Positions 42,302 to 53,206 of a stretch of DNA of 64,000 nt are shown here, one piece after another. Source of the DNA: CAZSHX01 sp964606895 (GTDB taxonomy: Bacteria > Bacteroidota > Ignavibacteria > Kapaibacteriales > UBA2268). The translations under genes and the position numbers were made by a program. Where the stretch lies: assembly GCA_964606895.1 (NCBI GenBank), contig CAZSHX010000002.1, positions 1-64,000 on the forward strand, given 5' to 3'. Position 1 is the stretch's first letter, and every line of letters begins with the position of its first letter. The notes beneath the pieces are model-generated. The model was not told the DNA's origin. It searched no databases and was given only the letters and a program-made list of their open reading frames with translations.

Positions 42302-45300
42302 TTAATCCTTAACAAGGCGGACTGAAAAACCATTAACTTTATAATCTTCCGTCCTGTCACAACGGGCATCAACATAACTCAAGTGTCTGAACCATGCACC
42401 CCTACTGGCACCAAAATCAGTGGATGTCCACCAATAGCAATTGCTACCTAAATAATTGAATGTTCCAAAATTATTCCTATAGCCACTGGGTAGTGCGGAA
42501 AACTTACTTTGGTTAGTTGCACCAATGTTTGGACTATTCCATAAACCATCTTTTTCTTCAATTGTCCCTGTCCTTTTTAGCTTTCCACCTTCATCTGTTC
42601 CCCTTAAACTATTATTATCTGCATCAGATTGAGTCATACCCAAACACATTTCCATTACTTTCCATCCTGAGTCGCTTGGAATATGCCAACCAATTGGAGC
42701 TAAACCTCTGGGGTCATTAACAGCATACCAATTGTATAGTTTTCCATAAGTTGCTCCCAATGCAGAGTCATTGTTATAATAACACCAAGCCCCGGTTTTC
42801 AAATTTGCCCATTCTGTTCCATCTCTTACTTCAGGAATCGAATCACCATTTCGGTAATGGTCAACATCGAGATTTTTTGTAGTCCAAACTTGATTGCAAA
42901 TTTTAATTGTGTCGGCTATAAGAGTGAAATCAACTTCATTGCTTTTTATGCTCGACACAGACACAGAGACTTTTCCGGTTGTTCCACCAGTAGGAATTAG
43001 GACTTTAATGAGACTATCCGACCAACTTGGATAATCTTTAGCATCTGAGCTTGTAAATGAAACTTTGCTTGTACCTTGAGTTGCTCCAAAATTTGAACCA
43101 TAAAGTATGACTTCATCAGCAACAAAGGCTTTATCGGGTTTGATACTGTCAAGTTTTGGAGATGGGAAATCTTTGACACAACGGACAGAAAACCCACTCT
43201 TCATATAGCAGTAGTATCTGGCTACATTGGCGTTGATACTGCGGAGACTCCTAATCCATGCGTTAGCACCACCTATATTCGTAGAAGACCACCAATAGCC
43301 AATATAACCTATGGGGTCGGATGTGCCATCCACGGCACGATAGCCGCCAGGAAGAGCGGAAAAGTCGCTTGAATTTGTTGCACCCTCGTTTGGACTTAAC
43401 CAATGTGTTGTTCCTGTTTCTTTTAATTTACCTCCTGCTATGGTTTCGCCACCTAAGCAATCTGTTAATTCTGTCCATTCACCATCTGTCGGAACGTGCC
43501 AACCTTCAGGAGCTATTCCTCGAGAATCGTTTACAGCATACCAATTATATAGTTTTCCATATATTTTTACCATTGTTGGGTCGTTATTGTAATAAGTCCA
43601 TGCTCCTGTTGTAAGATTTCCCCATTCTGCTGTGTCCTGTACTTCGGGTATGGGGTCGCCATTACGGTAATGGTCAACATCAAGATTACGAAGCATCCAA
43701 ACCTGATTACAGATTTTGACTGTATCAACTACGGTAAAATTTAATTCATTGCTATTAATGCTATTTACTGATACTGAAACTTTTCCTGTCTTTCCTCCTG
43801 AAGGAATAACAGTTCGAATTTCAGAATCTGACCAACTTTTATATTGAATTGCTTCTATTCCCGAAAAATTCACTTTACTCAATCCTTGAGAAGCACCGAA
43901 ATTTGAGCCATAAAGTTTTATTTCATCCCCAACAAATGCTTTATCTGGTTTGATACTGTCAAGTTTAGGAGATGGAAAATCTTTGACACAACGAACTGAA
44001 AAACCATGGTCCTTACCGTCATCAATTAAATTGATACTTTGTACACTATAGTTAAGATTAATACCTCTTGCTGTTATTAAATCTATTTTTGATGTTGTCC
44101 ACAAATCACAGTCATTACCGATATAGTTAAACATTCCTAATGAATGCCGATAACCTCCTGGGAGAGCAGAGAACTGACTTTCATTAGTAGCTCCAATATT
44201 TGGTTTTACCCACAACCCATTACCACCTTCAATTGTCCCATTTGTTTTCAATTTACCACCAGCTACAGATGAACCACCTAAACAATATGATAATTCTGTC
44301 CAATCCGATTCTGTGGAAATATGCCATCCTAAAGGAGCTAACCCACGAAGGTCATTTACAGCATACCAATTATAAAGTTTTCCATATGTTTTTCCGACCA
44401 AAGAGTCATTATTGTAATAACACCATGCACCAGTTGTAAGATTTATCCATGCTGATGGGTCTCTCACTTCAGGGATAGAATCACCATTTCGGTAGTGGTC
44501 AACATCAAGATTTCTGGTCTTCCAAACTTGATTGCAGATTTTTACTGTATCAGCAATAAGCGTAAAATCAACTTCATTACTCTTAGTGCTGTTTACTGAT
44601 ACTGAAACCTTTCCGGTTGTTCCCCCTGAAGGAATAACTGTTCGAATTTGAGAATCTGACCAACCTTTATACAGAATTGCTAATGTTCCTGAAAAATTAA
44701 CTTTGCTTAATCCTTGAGAAGCACCGAAATTAGAACCATAAAGTATTACTTCATCACCAACAAATGCTTTATCGGGTTTTATGCTGTCAATTTTGGGAAG
44801 CAGGGGAGGGAGCTCTCCCTTTAAGCAACGAACTGAGAACCCAGCTTCTTTATTATAAATTTGTCTTGTAACTTCAATATTAGCATAGTGAAGGTAACGA
44901 TATAATCCTTTTATAATGTTGAATTCCATTGAAGACCACCAATCTCCGCTTTCACCAATACTCCTAAAAGTTCCGTTCTCGTCTCTATAGCCTCCAGGAA
45001 GAGCAGAAAAACTGCTTTCATTTGTTGCACCGGAATTAGGGGTAATCCAGAATACAGTCCCTGTATCTTTAAGTTTACCACCTGCGACAGTTGAACCTCC
45101 CAAACAATTTTCTAATTCTGTCCAATCGTTATCGCTTGATATATGCAGACCAATGGGTGCTAAGCCCCTTGGGTCATTCACAGCATACCAGTTATATAAT
45201 TTGCCATATTTTGCTCCCATTGTAGGGTCGTTGTTATAATAACACCAAGCACCTGTTTTAAGATTCGCCCACTGCGTTGGGTCTGTAATCTCCGGTATTG

Positions 45301-45697
45301 GGTCACCGTTCCGGTAAGTAGTTACTTCGAGATTTTTTGTTATCCATTCTTGGGTGCACTTTGGGTGCTTTTCTGTGACAATAGCCAAACAGTTTGTACT
45401 TGGAGTATTTGGCACTTTCCAAGAATATTTCAAGCCTGTAGCAGTGTCCGTTATCATTATCCAATTGCTTCCTCCGTTTGTGGAGTATTGAATCACGACA
45501 GTATCGCTTGCATTAATTCCTTGCCATTCAATTTCAAAGATACTTCCAGTACAAACGCCCTGCCCTGTATTTAAAGTCTTGAACTTGATACTACTGACTA
45601 AGGTTTTAGCCTTATTTGATTCTTTTGCATAAATAACTGAAGAAATCAAGCTAAAAAATATCATGAATAAAACCATTATCTTACATTTTGTTTTCAT
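42302..45697 (-). CDS. Exported protein with four FISUMP domains and IPT/TIG linkers
   Basis: This 1131-aa protein has a signal peptide (IMVLFMIFFSLISSVIYA), a short beta domain (about residues 35-125), then four FISUMP (Fibrobacter succinogenes major paralogous) domains. Each carries the landmarks NGDxIPE, TGAWxYYNND, YGKLYNWYAVND, GWHIP and FSALPGGYR. They are separated by IPT/TIG-like Ig modules (SIKPDKAFVGDEVILYGSNF). It ends in a FISUMP domain (GFSVRLVKD) and lacks a T9SS sorting domain, unlike its neighbours. FISUMP domains belong to the C-type-lectin-like fold group; ligand binding is possible but untested. The lipoprotein at 54522 carries a single copy. Confidence 0.85.
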   Translation of the reverse strand: MKTKCKIMVLFMIFFSLISSVIYAKESNKAKTLVSSIKFKTLNTGQGVCTGSIFEIEWQGINASDTVVIQYSTNGGSNWIMITDTATGLKYSWKVPNTPSTNCLAIVTEKHPKCTQEWITKNLEVTTYRNGDPIPEITDPTQWANLKTGAWCYYNNDPTMGAKYGKLYNWYAVNDPRGLAPIGLHISSDNDWTELENCLGGSTVAGGKLKDTGTVFWITPNSGATNESSFSALPGGYRDENGTFRSIGESGDWWSSMEFNIIKGLYRYLHYANIEVTRQIYNKEAGFSVRCLKGELPPLLPKIDSIKPDKAFVGDEVILYGSNFGASQGLSKVNFSGTLAILYKGWSDSQIRTVIPSGGTTGKVSVSVNSTKSNEVDFTLIADTVKICNQVWKTRNLDVDHYRNGDSIPEVRDPSAWINLTTGAWCYYNNDSLVGKTYGKLYNWYAVNDLRGLAPLGWHISTESDWTELSYCLGGSSVAGGKLKTNGTIEGGNGLWVKPNIGATNESQFSALPGGYRHSLGMFNYIGNDCDLWTTSKIDLITARGINLNYSVQSINLIDDGKDHGFSVRCVKDFPSPKLDSIKPDKAFVGDEIKLYGSNFGASQGLSKVNFSGIEAIQYKSWSDSEIRTVIPSGGKTGKVSVSVNSINSNELNFTVVDTVKICNQVWMLRNLDVDHYRNGDPIPEVQDTAEWGNLTTGAWTYYNNDPTMVKIYGKLYNWYAVNDSRGIAPEGWHVPTDGEWTELTDCLGGETIAGGKLKETGTTHWLSPNEGATNSSDFSALPGGYRAVDGTSDPIGYIGYWWSSTNIGGANAWIRSLRSINANVARYYCYMKSGFSVRCVKDFPSPKLDSIKPDKAFVADEVILYGSNFGATQGTSKVSFTSSDAKDYPSWSDSLIKVLIPTGGTTGKVSVSVSSIKSNEVDFTLIADTIKICNQVWTTKNLDVDHYRNGDSIPEVRDGTEWANLKTGAWCYYNNDSALGATYGKLYNWYAVNDPRGLAPIGWHIPSDSGWKVMEMCLGMTQSDADNNSLRGTDEGGKLKRTGTIEEKDGLWNSPNIGATNQSKFSALPSGYRNNFGTFNYLGSNCYWWTSTDFGASRGAWFRHLSYVDARCDRTEDYKVNGFSVRLVKD

Positions 45698-45723
45698 ATC
45701 AAACTCTCAAATTTTAAATTAAA

Positions 45724-47733
45724 TCAATACTTTACGGGTGTTTCCACTCTGACTTCAACAGTTCTGTTGTAAAATCTTCCTTCGGGGACATCATTATCAT
45801 GCAATTTTGTTTTTCCTTTACCAATTGACTGAATTTCGGCATTGTTACAAGGCATTGCAGATTTTACCATGTCTGCTCTTTTTTGGGAAAGTTGTAAATT
45901 ATGCTCATCCGTTCCCAATTTGTCTGTCATACCGGTTATAATGATTTTAGAATCAGGAGTTACATTTTCGCAAACCAGATTGATGATGTCCTGATGCTGT
46001 TTCAAAATATTTGGGGTATCAAAATCGAACATGATTAATCTGTATTCATCTATCTCTTTGTCTGCGAGCCTCAGCCTCTTTTTCTTTTGAACTGTAATCT
46101 GTTCGACAGGCAAGGAACCTTTAGCGATTATGGTTGAATCGTCGGTGTTTGTAACAGAAAAATAATAATCAATAGGATTCTCACTCTTGGGGATTTTATT
46201 CTTATTTTGAGAATTTGACAAATCCCATACTAAGACTGAATCAGGATTTGAATAGCCGAATACATCAATGAAACTATTTTCATTTAAAAGTTCTTTCTGT
46301 TGAACTTTGATATTCCATTTCGAAATTTCTTTATCGGATTTCGAGTTCATAACAAATTTAACTGATGGAGGGGTAGGAATTCTTAGTGTATCATAAACAA
46401 AAACAGGTTGGATAATCTTCCAGTCCTCAGAATGTATTTCAACTCTTCTATTCTCCTGAAAATGGTCTTCGGTTTGACCGGTAGAAGCTTTTTCCGGTAA
46501 GTTTCGGAATTTGATTTGAATTCTGTCAGAATTAATTCCCCAAACTGAAACCAAATAATCCATAACCTTCTGAGCCCGATTTTTTGAAAGGTCTTGGCTC
46601 CCATTTTCTCTTCTGTTGTCAGAATTACAGCCAATCAGTGTAATATTTGATTTTGGATTGTCTGTCAATCTTTTCCCAACAATATTCAGTAGATTGTAGT
46701 AAACATCCATAGAGTATGAATTCAGAAATCTTCTATTTTCATCAAAACTTTCTACATCGGATTGGTTGAATCTGATATATCTCGGAGGTATTTCTTCTGA
46801 GTTTTCATTAAAGAAGACATAAGGTAGAAGAGGGTATAACTGTCTTGATAGAAACTCTTCAACCTTGAAAGTCGCCATACCGTATTCATTACCTTCCTTG
46901 TCCAAACCGAAAGCTTTAATATCTGCTGTTAGTTCAGTTTTAGGGTATTGAATAATTTTTTTCTCTTTTTCAAAGACGTACTTGGCAGAAGCACCGATTC
47001 TCAAAGCATTAGTTTTCCAGTCAGTGTTAGATATAAGCCTCGTTAAACCGAGGGAATATCCGATTTCAGGTGATAAGATTAGTCTTTTTGATAAGAATAA
47101 ATCATAGCTCAAACTTGCATAAATTCCAAAAAACAGTGAAGAAGCGTCCTTAATATCTCCTTTTTGTTCATTTCTGGTTTTTCTGCCATTGCTGAAATTT
47201 AGATTAGCAGGGGTTGTCAGTCTTTCTTCCATCTCATAAGTTTTTGTAAACATATATGCCAATTGAAATCCTGCATTTACTGCAAATCCTAAGTCTTTAA
47301 GAGGGTAATAGGAAACTAAAGGTGATAGTTCAATGGCACTTAATTTAGCTGTAATCTTATGTTCGACATTGGCACTGACAACTTGTGCATTTTCGAAATC
47401 ACTGCTGTTATAGACATTTCCGATGTAGTCATTTTCGCTAATTATACCACTCATGCCATTATAACCAAGTCTGAACTGAAGATAGATGTTATCGCTGATT
47501 GGTTTTTCAAACAATCCGCCAAAAGCAAAATTTGTACCTCCACCATTTTGAAATTCGACACAACAACTGACTGTTCCGGGCAAAGTATTAAATGAGGCAT
47601 TATAGAAATTTGTCTGATGAAAGCCGTAAACACCAATTAAATAATCAGGTAAACGAGAGTTTTGAGTTTGAGAAAAAACTGATGTAAAGCTAAGCAAAAC
47701 CATAAAAACAATATATATTTTTTTCATTTTCAT
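45724..47733 (-). CDS. OmpA-family outer-membrane protein with two OmpA domains
   Basis: This 669-aa protein has a signal peptide (IYIVFMVLLSFTSVFS), an outer-membrane barrel-like region (about residues 30-255), then two OmpA domains (LIGCNSDNRRENGSQDLSKN near 365 and ITGMTDKLGTDEHNLQLSQK near 600). ENRRVEI lies between them, exactly as in the protein at 26556. It sits between a SprB-repeat protein gene and a FISUMP gene with gaps of 22-26 nt, so co-expression with surface cargo is likely. Peptidoglycan binding is inferred from the retained Asp/Arg pairs. Confidence 0.85.
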   Translation of the reverse strand: MKMKKIYIVFMVLLSFTSVFSQTQNSRLPDYLIGVYGFHQTNFYNASFNTLPGTVSCCVEFQNGGGTNFAFGGLFEKPISDNIYLQFRLGYNGMSGIISENDYIGNVYNSSDFENAQVVSANVEHKITAKLSAIELSPLVSYYPLKDLGFAVNAGFQLAYMFTKTYEMEERLTTPANLNFSNGRKTRNEQKGDIKDASSLFFGIYASLSYDLFLSKRLILSPEIGYSLGLTRLISNTDWKTNALRIGASAKYVFEKEKKIIQYPKTELTADIKAFGLDKEGNEYGMATFKVEEFLSRQLYPLLPYVFFNENSEEIPPRYIRFNQSDVESFDENRRFLNSYSMDVYYNLLNIVGKRLTDNPKSNITLIGCNSDNRRENGSQDLSKNRAQKVMDYLVSVWGINSDRIQIKFRNLPEKASTGQTEDHFQENRRVEIHSEDWKIIQPVFVYDTLRIPTPPSVKFVMNSKSDKEISKWNIKVQQKELLNENSFIDVFGYSNPDSVLVWDLSNSQNKNKIPKSENPIDYYFSVTNTDDSTIIAKGSLPVEQITVQKKKRLRLADKEIDEYRLIMFDFDTPNILKQHQDIINLVCENVTPDSKIIITGMTDKLGTDEHNLQLSQKRADMVKSAMPCNNAEIQSIGKGKTKLHDNDVPEGRFYNRTVEVRVETPVKY

Positions 47734-47755
47734 ATCCTTATTTTGTTAATAAATA

Positions 47756-50700
47756 TTACCTGGCGATAATTAATGATTTACTGTCAATTCCACCCACTGA
47801 ACGTAGAATGACATTATAAGCTCCGCTCGGCAACGATAAGGGAATATTTATTGTCCTGTTATCTTTTAATTGATTCCTATTACGGTCAACTTTACTCAAC
47901 CAGCTTGTTTCATATACACAAAATCCGAAAGAACTGAATATTTGTATTGAAATTACTCCGGGTTCACCAATCTCAATTCCTGCATTGATTTCATTGTCGG
48001 CTGGATTTGGAGATAGGACTATCAGTTTACATACGCCATAATCAACCAGCCTATCTCCGCCTTCCTTACAAATATCGGTTAATTTCAACTCACCATCAAT
48101 GAATTCCGGTTCTGGAGAAACACCTTTCCATTCAATTTTCTCGAATTTCAAGGGAGTTGAAATTCTTTCACCCAACAGAACATCACCTACAATTTCAGTT
48201 ATTACTTTGTTTTTTGACCAGCTGTTATCTGCCGGAACGGCAATTGAAAGCCGCCATCTGCAACTATCAATCAAAATCTTTTTAAAAGTACCTTTGGTTA
48301 TTGATACTGGATTGAAAATGGTCGCATCCATTGTTATATCAGCGAGGAATTCGGTTGCACTACAATTAATCAGATTTTTCTCTGAATTCAAATTTACAGG
48401 TATATGCAAATCCTTTATTTTCGGACTTGACTCAAGAATGGGTAATGAGACTGTTGCTTGAGTAGTCAACACATCAATTTTTAATTCAGTAGTTGTTTGA
48501 CATCCTTTAGAATCCTCTACCATTAACTTCAATATACTCGTAGCATAAAGAGAAATAGTTGGTGAATCACTTTGATAATTATCGAATTCATCGGTTGGTA
48601 TCCAAGTATATTTGAAGGGTGGAGAACCACTGGTCACCTTTGAGGCAATTTTGACAGGCTTTCCTACGCAAACGTTCTTGTCAGATAAAATCTCAACAAC
48701 AGGATTTGGATTTACTTTAACTGTTATATCTTTGGAAGTAACACAGCCGTTATCATCAATGACAGTGAGTTTATACTTTGTGGTTTGTGTCGGGTTTGCT
48801 GTTACAAATGCACCGATTGAGGAAGATAATCCTTCTGAAGGATTCCAAAGATAAACATAAGGCGGTTTACCATTAACAGCTGTATCTCCTATTTGAACAG
48901 TAGAACCAAAACAAATGTCAACATCCTTCAAATTCTTAATTTCAGGTAAGGAATTAACCGTAATCGTCACTGTTGCAGAATCACTTCTATTTAAAGCATC
49001 GGTAACAACAACTTTATAAGTTGTTGTTGCAGTTGGGGTGGCTTTTGGTGTGGCAATATTTGCCGCAGAAAGACCTTCTGACGGCGACCATTTATAAGTG
49101 TAAGGTTCGAGCCCGCAATAGGCATCCCCACCTAAAACGGCTGACTCACCGAGACAGAAAAAAGTATCTCTGCCTGGGTTAGCTGTAGGAATTGGAGTTA
49201 TGTTTATCCTGACTGTGTCATAGGCTTTACACCCGTTTTTATCGGTTACGGTAACAATGTAATCAGTTGTTTTGACAGGTCTAACGGTTGGTTTTGCAAT
49301 TTTTGAATCGTCAATATTTAATTTTGGTTCCCAATCATAAGTAAATTCAGGTGTCCCACCAGTTGCATTATTACCTATAACAATTGGACTTCCGGCACAA
49401 ATGGTATCATCATTTCCGGCAAATACAGATGGTAGAGGATATACTTCTACAACTGTCGAATCAATCATTTGACAGTTGTTAGCATCCGTGAGTTTCAGAA
49501 AATACTTTGTGGTAGTTTTTGGTTTTGCAATTGTCTTTAGTTCATCTGGTGAAGATAAACCTGATGATGGTGACCATTCAATTTTATATGGTTTTGTACC
49601 GCCTGAAGCTTCAAGACCTATAGAAACGCTGTCATTTGAACAAATCCCGTATTTACCTCCGGCTTTCAGTACCAATTCAGGATTAACTGAGATTAGAACT
49701 GTATCATAACCATTTCTGTTAATACCGTCTGTTACTTTTACTGTATATTTGGTGGTTTGAAGAGGTTTTGCGATTGGGGAGGATATATTTGGGTCTGAGA
49801 GTCCGATGGTCGGGGTCCATTCATATTTAAATGGTGAAACACCACAAAAAGCATCTCCTCCGATTTTTATTGAATCTCCATAGCACAGTAAAGCATCTCT
49901 TCCGGCAACAGCATTGGGTATTGGTTCGATTTTAACAAGTACATTTTTTTCAATGATACATCCGTTACTGGAAGTTACTTTAAGTTTATAAAGTGTTGTA
50001 ACGACAGGGTTAGCATTTACAATTGCCTGATTAGTACCGGATAGTGCTGTTGCAGGAGACCAGACATAGGTAAAAGTACCATCGTCATTTGAAGCTTTTT
50101 GTCCGATATTTACATTTTCACCTGCACATATTGCATACTCATCAGGAAAAGAAATAATCGGAGATTCTCTTACCGTAATTAATATACTGTCATTAACAAT
50201 ACAACCATTTGCATCAATAATCTCTACTAAATATTTTGTGGTTTTAGTTGGTTTGGCTTTTGGTTGAGCAATTGCAGTTGAAGATAAACCGTTTGAAGGA
50301 GTCCAAAAATATTTGAATGGTGGAGTTCCTCCGGTTGGGTTTTGACCAATAGAAACTTCCTCACCCGAACAAATATAAATATCCACTCCTGCATCAAATA
50401 CGAATAACGGATTGACCGTAATCAAGACTGAATCTATTGCTTTACAGCCATTTGAATCTATAATGCTCCTGATATACAGAGTAGTCTCATTCGGTGAAGC
50501 CGACGGGCTTTCTGCCTTGTCATCGCTTAAACCAGATGAAGGAGTCCATTTATACGTGTATGGCAGAGTACCGTTAGTTGCAGGTTTGCCGATTTTAATC
50601 TCAGTCCCGGAACAAATAGTGAATTTTTCCAAGGGATTACCAATCGGTTGAGGATTTACTATGACAGTTACCGAATCAGAATCAGAAGAAAATCCATTTG

Positions 50701-51460
50701 TTATAGTAACAATATAAGTTGTTGTTTGTTTCGGATAAACAACTGGTGGGTTGAAAACTGTTGGACCATGAGACCATAATACGGTCGGAGCAGGAAGTTT
50801 AGCAAATATTTGAACATTATCAATTCCCCAATGGTCATAACCTGCGTCAGTTATATTGAATTGTCTCCATCTAAACCGAGTTTTATTTGTTTGGGCATAA
50901 GCCGGAATATCAATGGTGTATGTATTCCAAGTGGTTAAAGTAGGGTTATTTCCTCCAACCGGGTCCCAATATGTTTGAGAAGTTAAATCTTTCCAAGTTA
51001 TACCTGAATTAACTGAATATTGCAAATGTACTCCTTCATTAGGTAAATCAGGACCTTCACACGGTGCATTCCGTGCTTGTATTGCATATCTCATATCAAA
51101 TCTAATTGTGGCACTATTTGGAATTTTGAAGTCAACTGTTTCTAAAAACCTTGAATTTAAAGCAGATGTTCCCATCCAAAAACAAATAGAACCATCTGGA
51201 CCTGGACCGCAAGGATTGTTGAACATTGCTTGGCTGGTTGAAGTCCATCCGGCTCCAACAGTACCATTATTAAAATCATTATTCATAAAATAATCATCAC
51301 AATCCCCCTGAGATGATAATGTAACCGGCTCACCTTCACAAATTTTTATTTTATCTGCTTTAGCTTCAATTTTGCATTGAGCATTGGAATTCATTGAGAA
51401 AACAGACGTGATTAGGAGAATTAGCAATAAAAAGATTGACAATTTTGTAAAAACCTTCAT
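47756..51460 (-). CDS. Reelin-like plus SprB-repeat T9SS surface protein
   Basis: This 1234-aa protein has a signal peptide (IFLLLILLITSVFSMNSNAQ). Residues about 55-225 look like a reelin-type subrepeat: GSICFWMG, PNEGVHLQYSVNSGITWKDL, RFRWRQFN, DHWGIDNVQI. Nine SprB/PKD-like repeats of about 80 residues follow (pattern ICxGxxVxIG...Y.W.PSxGLS...P.A.PxxTTxYxLxVxDxNGC), then a cohesin-like domain (about 980-1130). A T9SS-type C-terminal domain ends it (LSPNPADNEINAGIEIGEPG, ending DSKSLIIAR). SprB-type repeats are found in gliding adhesins; adhesion is a reasonable inference. It follows a disrupted OmpA gene. Confidence 0.85.
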   Translation of the reverse strand: MKVFTKLSIFLLLILLITSVFSMNSNAQCKIEAKADKIKICEGEPVTLSSQGDCDDYFMNNDFNNGTVGAGWTSTSQAMFNNPCGPGPDGSICFWMGTSALNSRFLETVDFKIPNSATIRFDMRYAIQARNAPCEGPDLPNEGVHLQYSVNSGITWKDLTSQTYWDPVGGNNPTLTTWNTYTIDIPAYAQTNKTRFRWRQFNITDAGYDHWGIDNVQIFAKLPAPTVLWSHGPTVFNPPVVYPKQTTTYIVTITNGFSSDSDSVTVIVNPQPIGNPLEKFTICSGTEIKIGKPATNGTLPYTYKWTPSSGLSDDKAESPSASPNETTLYIRSIIDSNGCKAIDSVLITVNPLFVFDAGVDIYICSGEEVSIGQNPTGGTPPFKYFWTPSNGLSSTAIAQPKAKPTKTTKYLVEIIDANGCIVNDSILITVRESPIISFPDEYAICAGENVNIGQKASNDDGTFTYVWSPATALSGTNQAIVNANPVVTTLYKLKVTSSNGCIIEKNVLVKIEPIPNAVAGRDALLCYGDSIKIGGDAFCGVSPFKYEWTPTIGLSDPNISSPIAKPLQTTKYTVKVTDGINRNGYDTVLISVNPELVLKAGGKYGICSNDSVSIGLEASGGTKPYKIEWSPSSGLSSPDELKTIAKPKTTTKYFLKLTDANNCQMIDSTVVEVYPLPSVFAGNDDTICAGSPIVIGNNATGGTPEFTYDWEPKLNIDDSKIAKPTVRPVKTTDYIVTVTDKNGCKAYDTVRINITPIPTANPGRDTFFCLGESAVLGGDAYCGLEPYTYKWSPSEGLSAANIATPKATPTATTTYKVVVTDALNRSDSATVTITVNSLPEIKNLKDVDICFGSTVQIGDTAVNGKPPYVYLWNPSEGLSSSIGAFVTANPTQTTKYKLTVIDDNGCVTSKDITVKVNPNPVVEILSDKNVCVGKPVKIASKVTSGSPPFKYTWIPTDEFDNYQSDSPTISLYATSILKLMVEDSKGCQTTTELKIDVLTTQATVSLPILESSPKIKDLHIPVNLNSEKNLINCSATEFLADITMDATIFNPVSITKGTFKKILIDSCRWRLSIAVPADNSWSKNKVITEIVGDVLLGERISTPLKFEKIEWKGVSPEPEFIDGELKLTDICKEGGDRLVDYGVCKLIVLSPNPADNEINAGIEIGEPGVISIQIFSSFGFCVYETSWLSKVDRNRNQLKDNRTINIPLSLPSGAYNVILRSVGGIDSKSLIIAR

Positions 51461-51495
51461 AAAACCCCTTAAAAAAAATAATTTATTTATTGTTT

Positions 51496-52881
51496 TTATT
51501 TATTACTTATTTTTGATTTTTCCATTTCAATGACAACTGTTCTGCAATAGAACCTTCCTTCAGGATAATTGTTGAAATTTATTATATTTCTGTTGTTTTG
51601 TGTTTCTATTTCATCAGGGTCAAGATAAGCACCTTCTCTTACAATCATTTTATCAATTGCACTTTTAAAGTAGGGATTATTAGTGCTCCCAAAGCCATCA
51701 ACTGAAAATAATTTATTTGATATACCGAGGTTTTGTAACTGCTTGGCGGTTTCATGAGCTCTATCATAAGATAATTTTTTATTATAATCTGCTGACCCGG
51801 TTGTATCTGTATAACCTGATATATAGATTTTTGTTGAATCGTTCAATTCTTCTGATTTTGTTATTGTTTTCAAAATTGAGAGATTATTTGAATCAACATT
51901 GAAACTGTCAAAATCAAAAAGTAATAAGTTATATCTTGAATATTCCTTATTCTTCAATCTCAGCTTCTTTTTTACCGAAGTTGTCAGTTGCTCAACGGGT
52001 ATCTTTTTGTTGGCAGATGTTAATCTGAAACTTGAATTCACATTAATATTGTAAATAATTGGATTGTCGGTAGTAGGGATTTCTTTTTTCTCTTTGTTTA
52101 AAGCCCAGATTTTTTCTTTTGGCGGTTCGCCCGTACCTAAAAATTCAGGGTCTTTCAATTTCTTCATATTTTGAAGTATTGAAATTTTCCAGTCTTTAAT
52201 CTTATTTGTAATATTGTGCTTCGTCTTGAAAATGACAGTAGGAGGGTTTGATGTTTTGGTAGTGTCGTTAATTACCAAAGGTGACAGAATTTCTTTATCA
52301 CCCCAAATTTCGACCCTTTGGTTTTCTTCATCCTATGTAACGGAATTAAGTTTTGATTTTGAAGGCTTTAATGGTAAATTGCGGTTTTCGATTCCGATTC
52401 TTGAACTCTCAATTCCCCAAATCGAAGTAAAATATTTCTTGACAGTTTCAGCTCTATTCTGTGATAGAGTTAGATTCCCAATCTCTTTACCTTTGTCAGA
52501 ATTGCAACCAACTAATCTTATTTGTTTTGTCCTGTCTCGTTTCAGTCTTAGACCTATAATGTTCAAAACGTTGTAATACACATCCAAAACTTCATAGTTC
52601 AAAAAATCAGACTCTGGATTGAACTTTTGCGTTTGTTCGGAACTCGTAAGTAGCTTATATCTGGAAGGGATTTTATAAGATTCTTCTTCAAAGAAAACAA
52701 AATTCAAAAGCGAATAATATTTTGTATTTAAATACTCGTTAACCTGAATGTTTACAACAGAAATATCTCTCCCGTCTTTAAGACGGGCAAAGGCTTCAAT
52801 ATCAACTTTGGGTGGCTCACTTGTTTGGGAGAATAAGTTTGCAAATGCAATTAGGAAAATAATAATTAGTTTCTTCGACAT
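51496..52881 (-). pseudogene. OmpA-family gene interrupted by an in-frame TAG
   Basis: Two open segments (52881-52333 and 52332-51496) are in the same frame, separated only by a TAG at 52335-52333. Reading across it gives DEENQRVEIWGD, which matches ENRRVEI of both intact paralogs (26556 and 45724). The upstream part has a signal peptide (LIIIFLIAFANLFS) and the first OmpA domain (LVGCNSDKGKEIGNLTLSQN). The downstream part has the second OmpA domain (ISGYTDTTGSADYNKKLSYD) and the family's C-terminal EGRFYCRTVVIEM. Without the stop it would be 461 codons. It lacks the N-terminal barrel of its paralogs even before the stop. The first half could still be secreted alone. Confidence 0.8.
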
Positions 52882-53128
52882 ATAGATACCCTACTATTTA
52901 AAAAACATGTTAATATAACTATCCAAAATATAAAATACGAATTTTATATCAAAAATAACCAGAATTTGTGTAGAATTAAATTTTATTTTCATATTTATTA
53001 TATTTATACTAATTTGATAAGATTTGGAACCATAGAATTCTTGCATTTATAGCTCCCACGTTAAGATTTAGAAGTAATTTTCAGGGATTTGTAGCGGTGA
53101 GAAAAGGAATTTTTTAAAATCGTACTTC

Positions 53129-53192
53129 AGTTCGAAAAAAACAGCATTAATGAAATATTTAAACTTCTCATCAATGCTGTCAATTCTGAACT
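53129..53192 (-). terminator. Long hairpin downstream of 53207-53836
   Basis: Nested inverted repeats AGTTC...GAACT and ACAGCATT...AATGCTGT (53141-53148 with 53173-53180) can fold into one hairpin starting 15 nt after the stop of the minus-strand gene at 53207. On the minus strand it is followed by GATTTTAAAA, a weak U-tract. The rest of the 325-nt gap (52882-53206) is AT-rich and holds nothing else I can identify. Confidence 0.45.
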
Positions 53193-53206
53193 AAAATCAA
53201 ACTGAT

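Noticed and set aside
52333..52335. TAG recoded as an amino acid genome-wide
   Set aside because: No systematic in-frame TAG use is seen in the other genes of the window; a single nonsense mutation is simpler.
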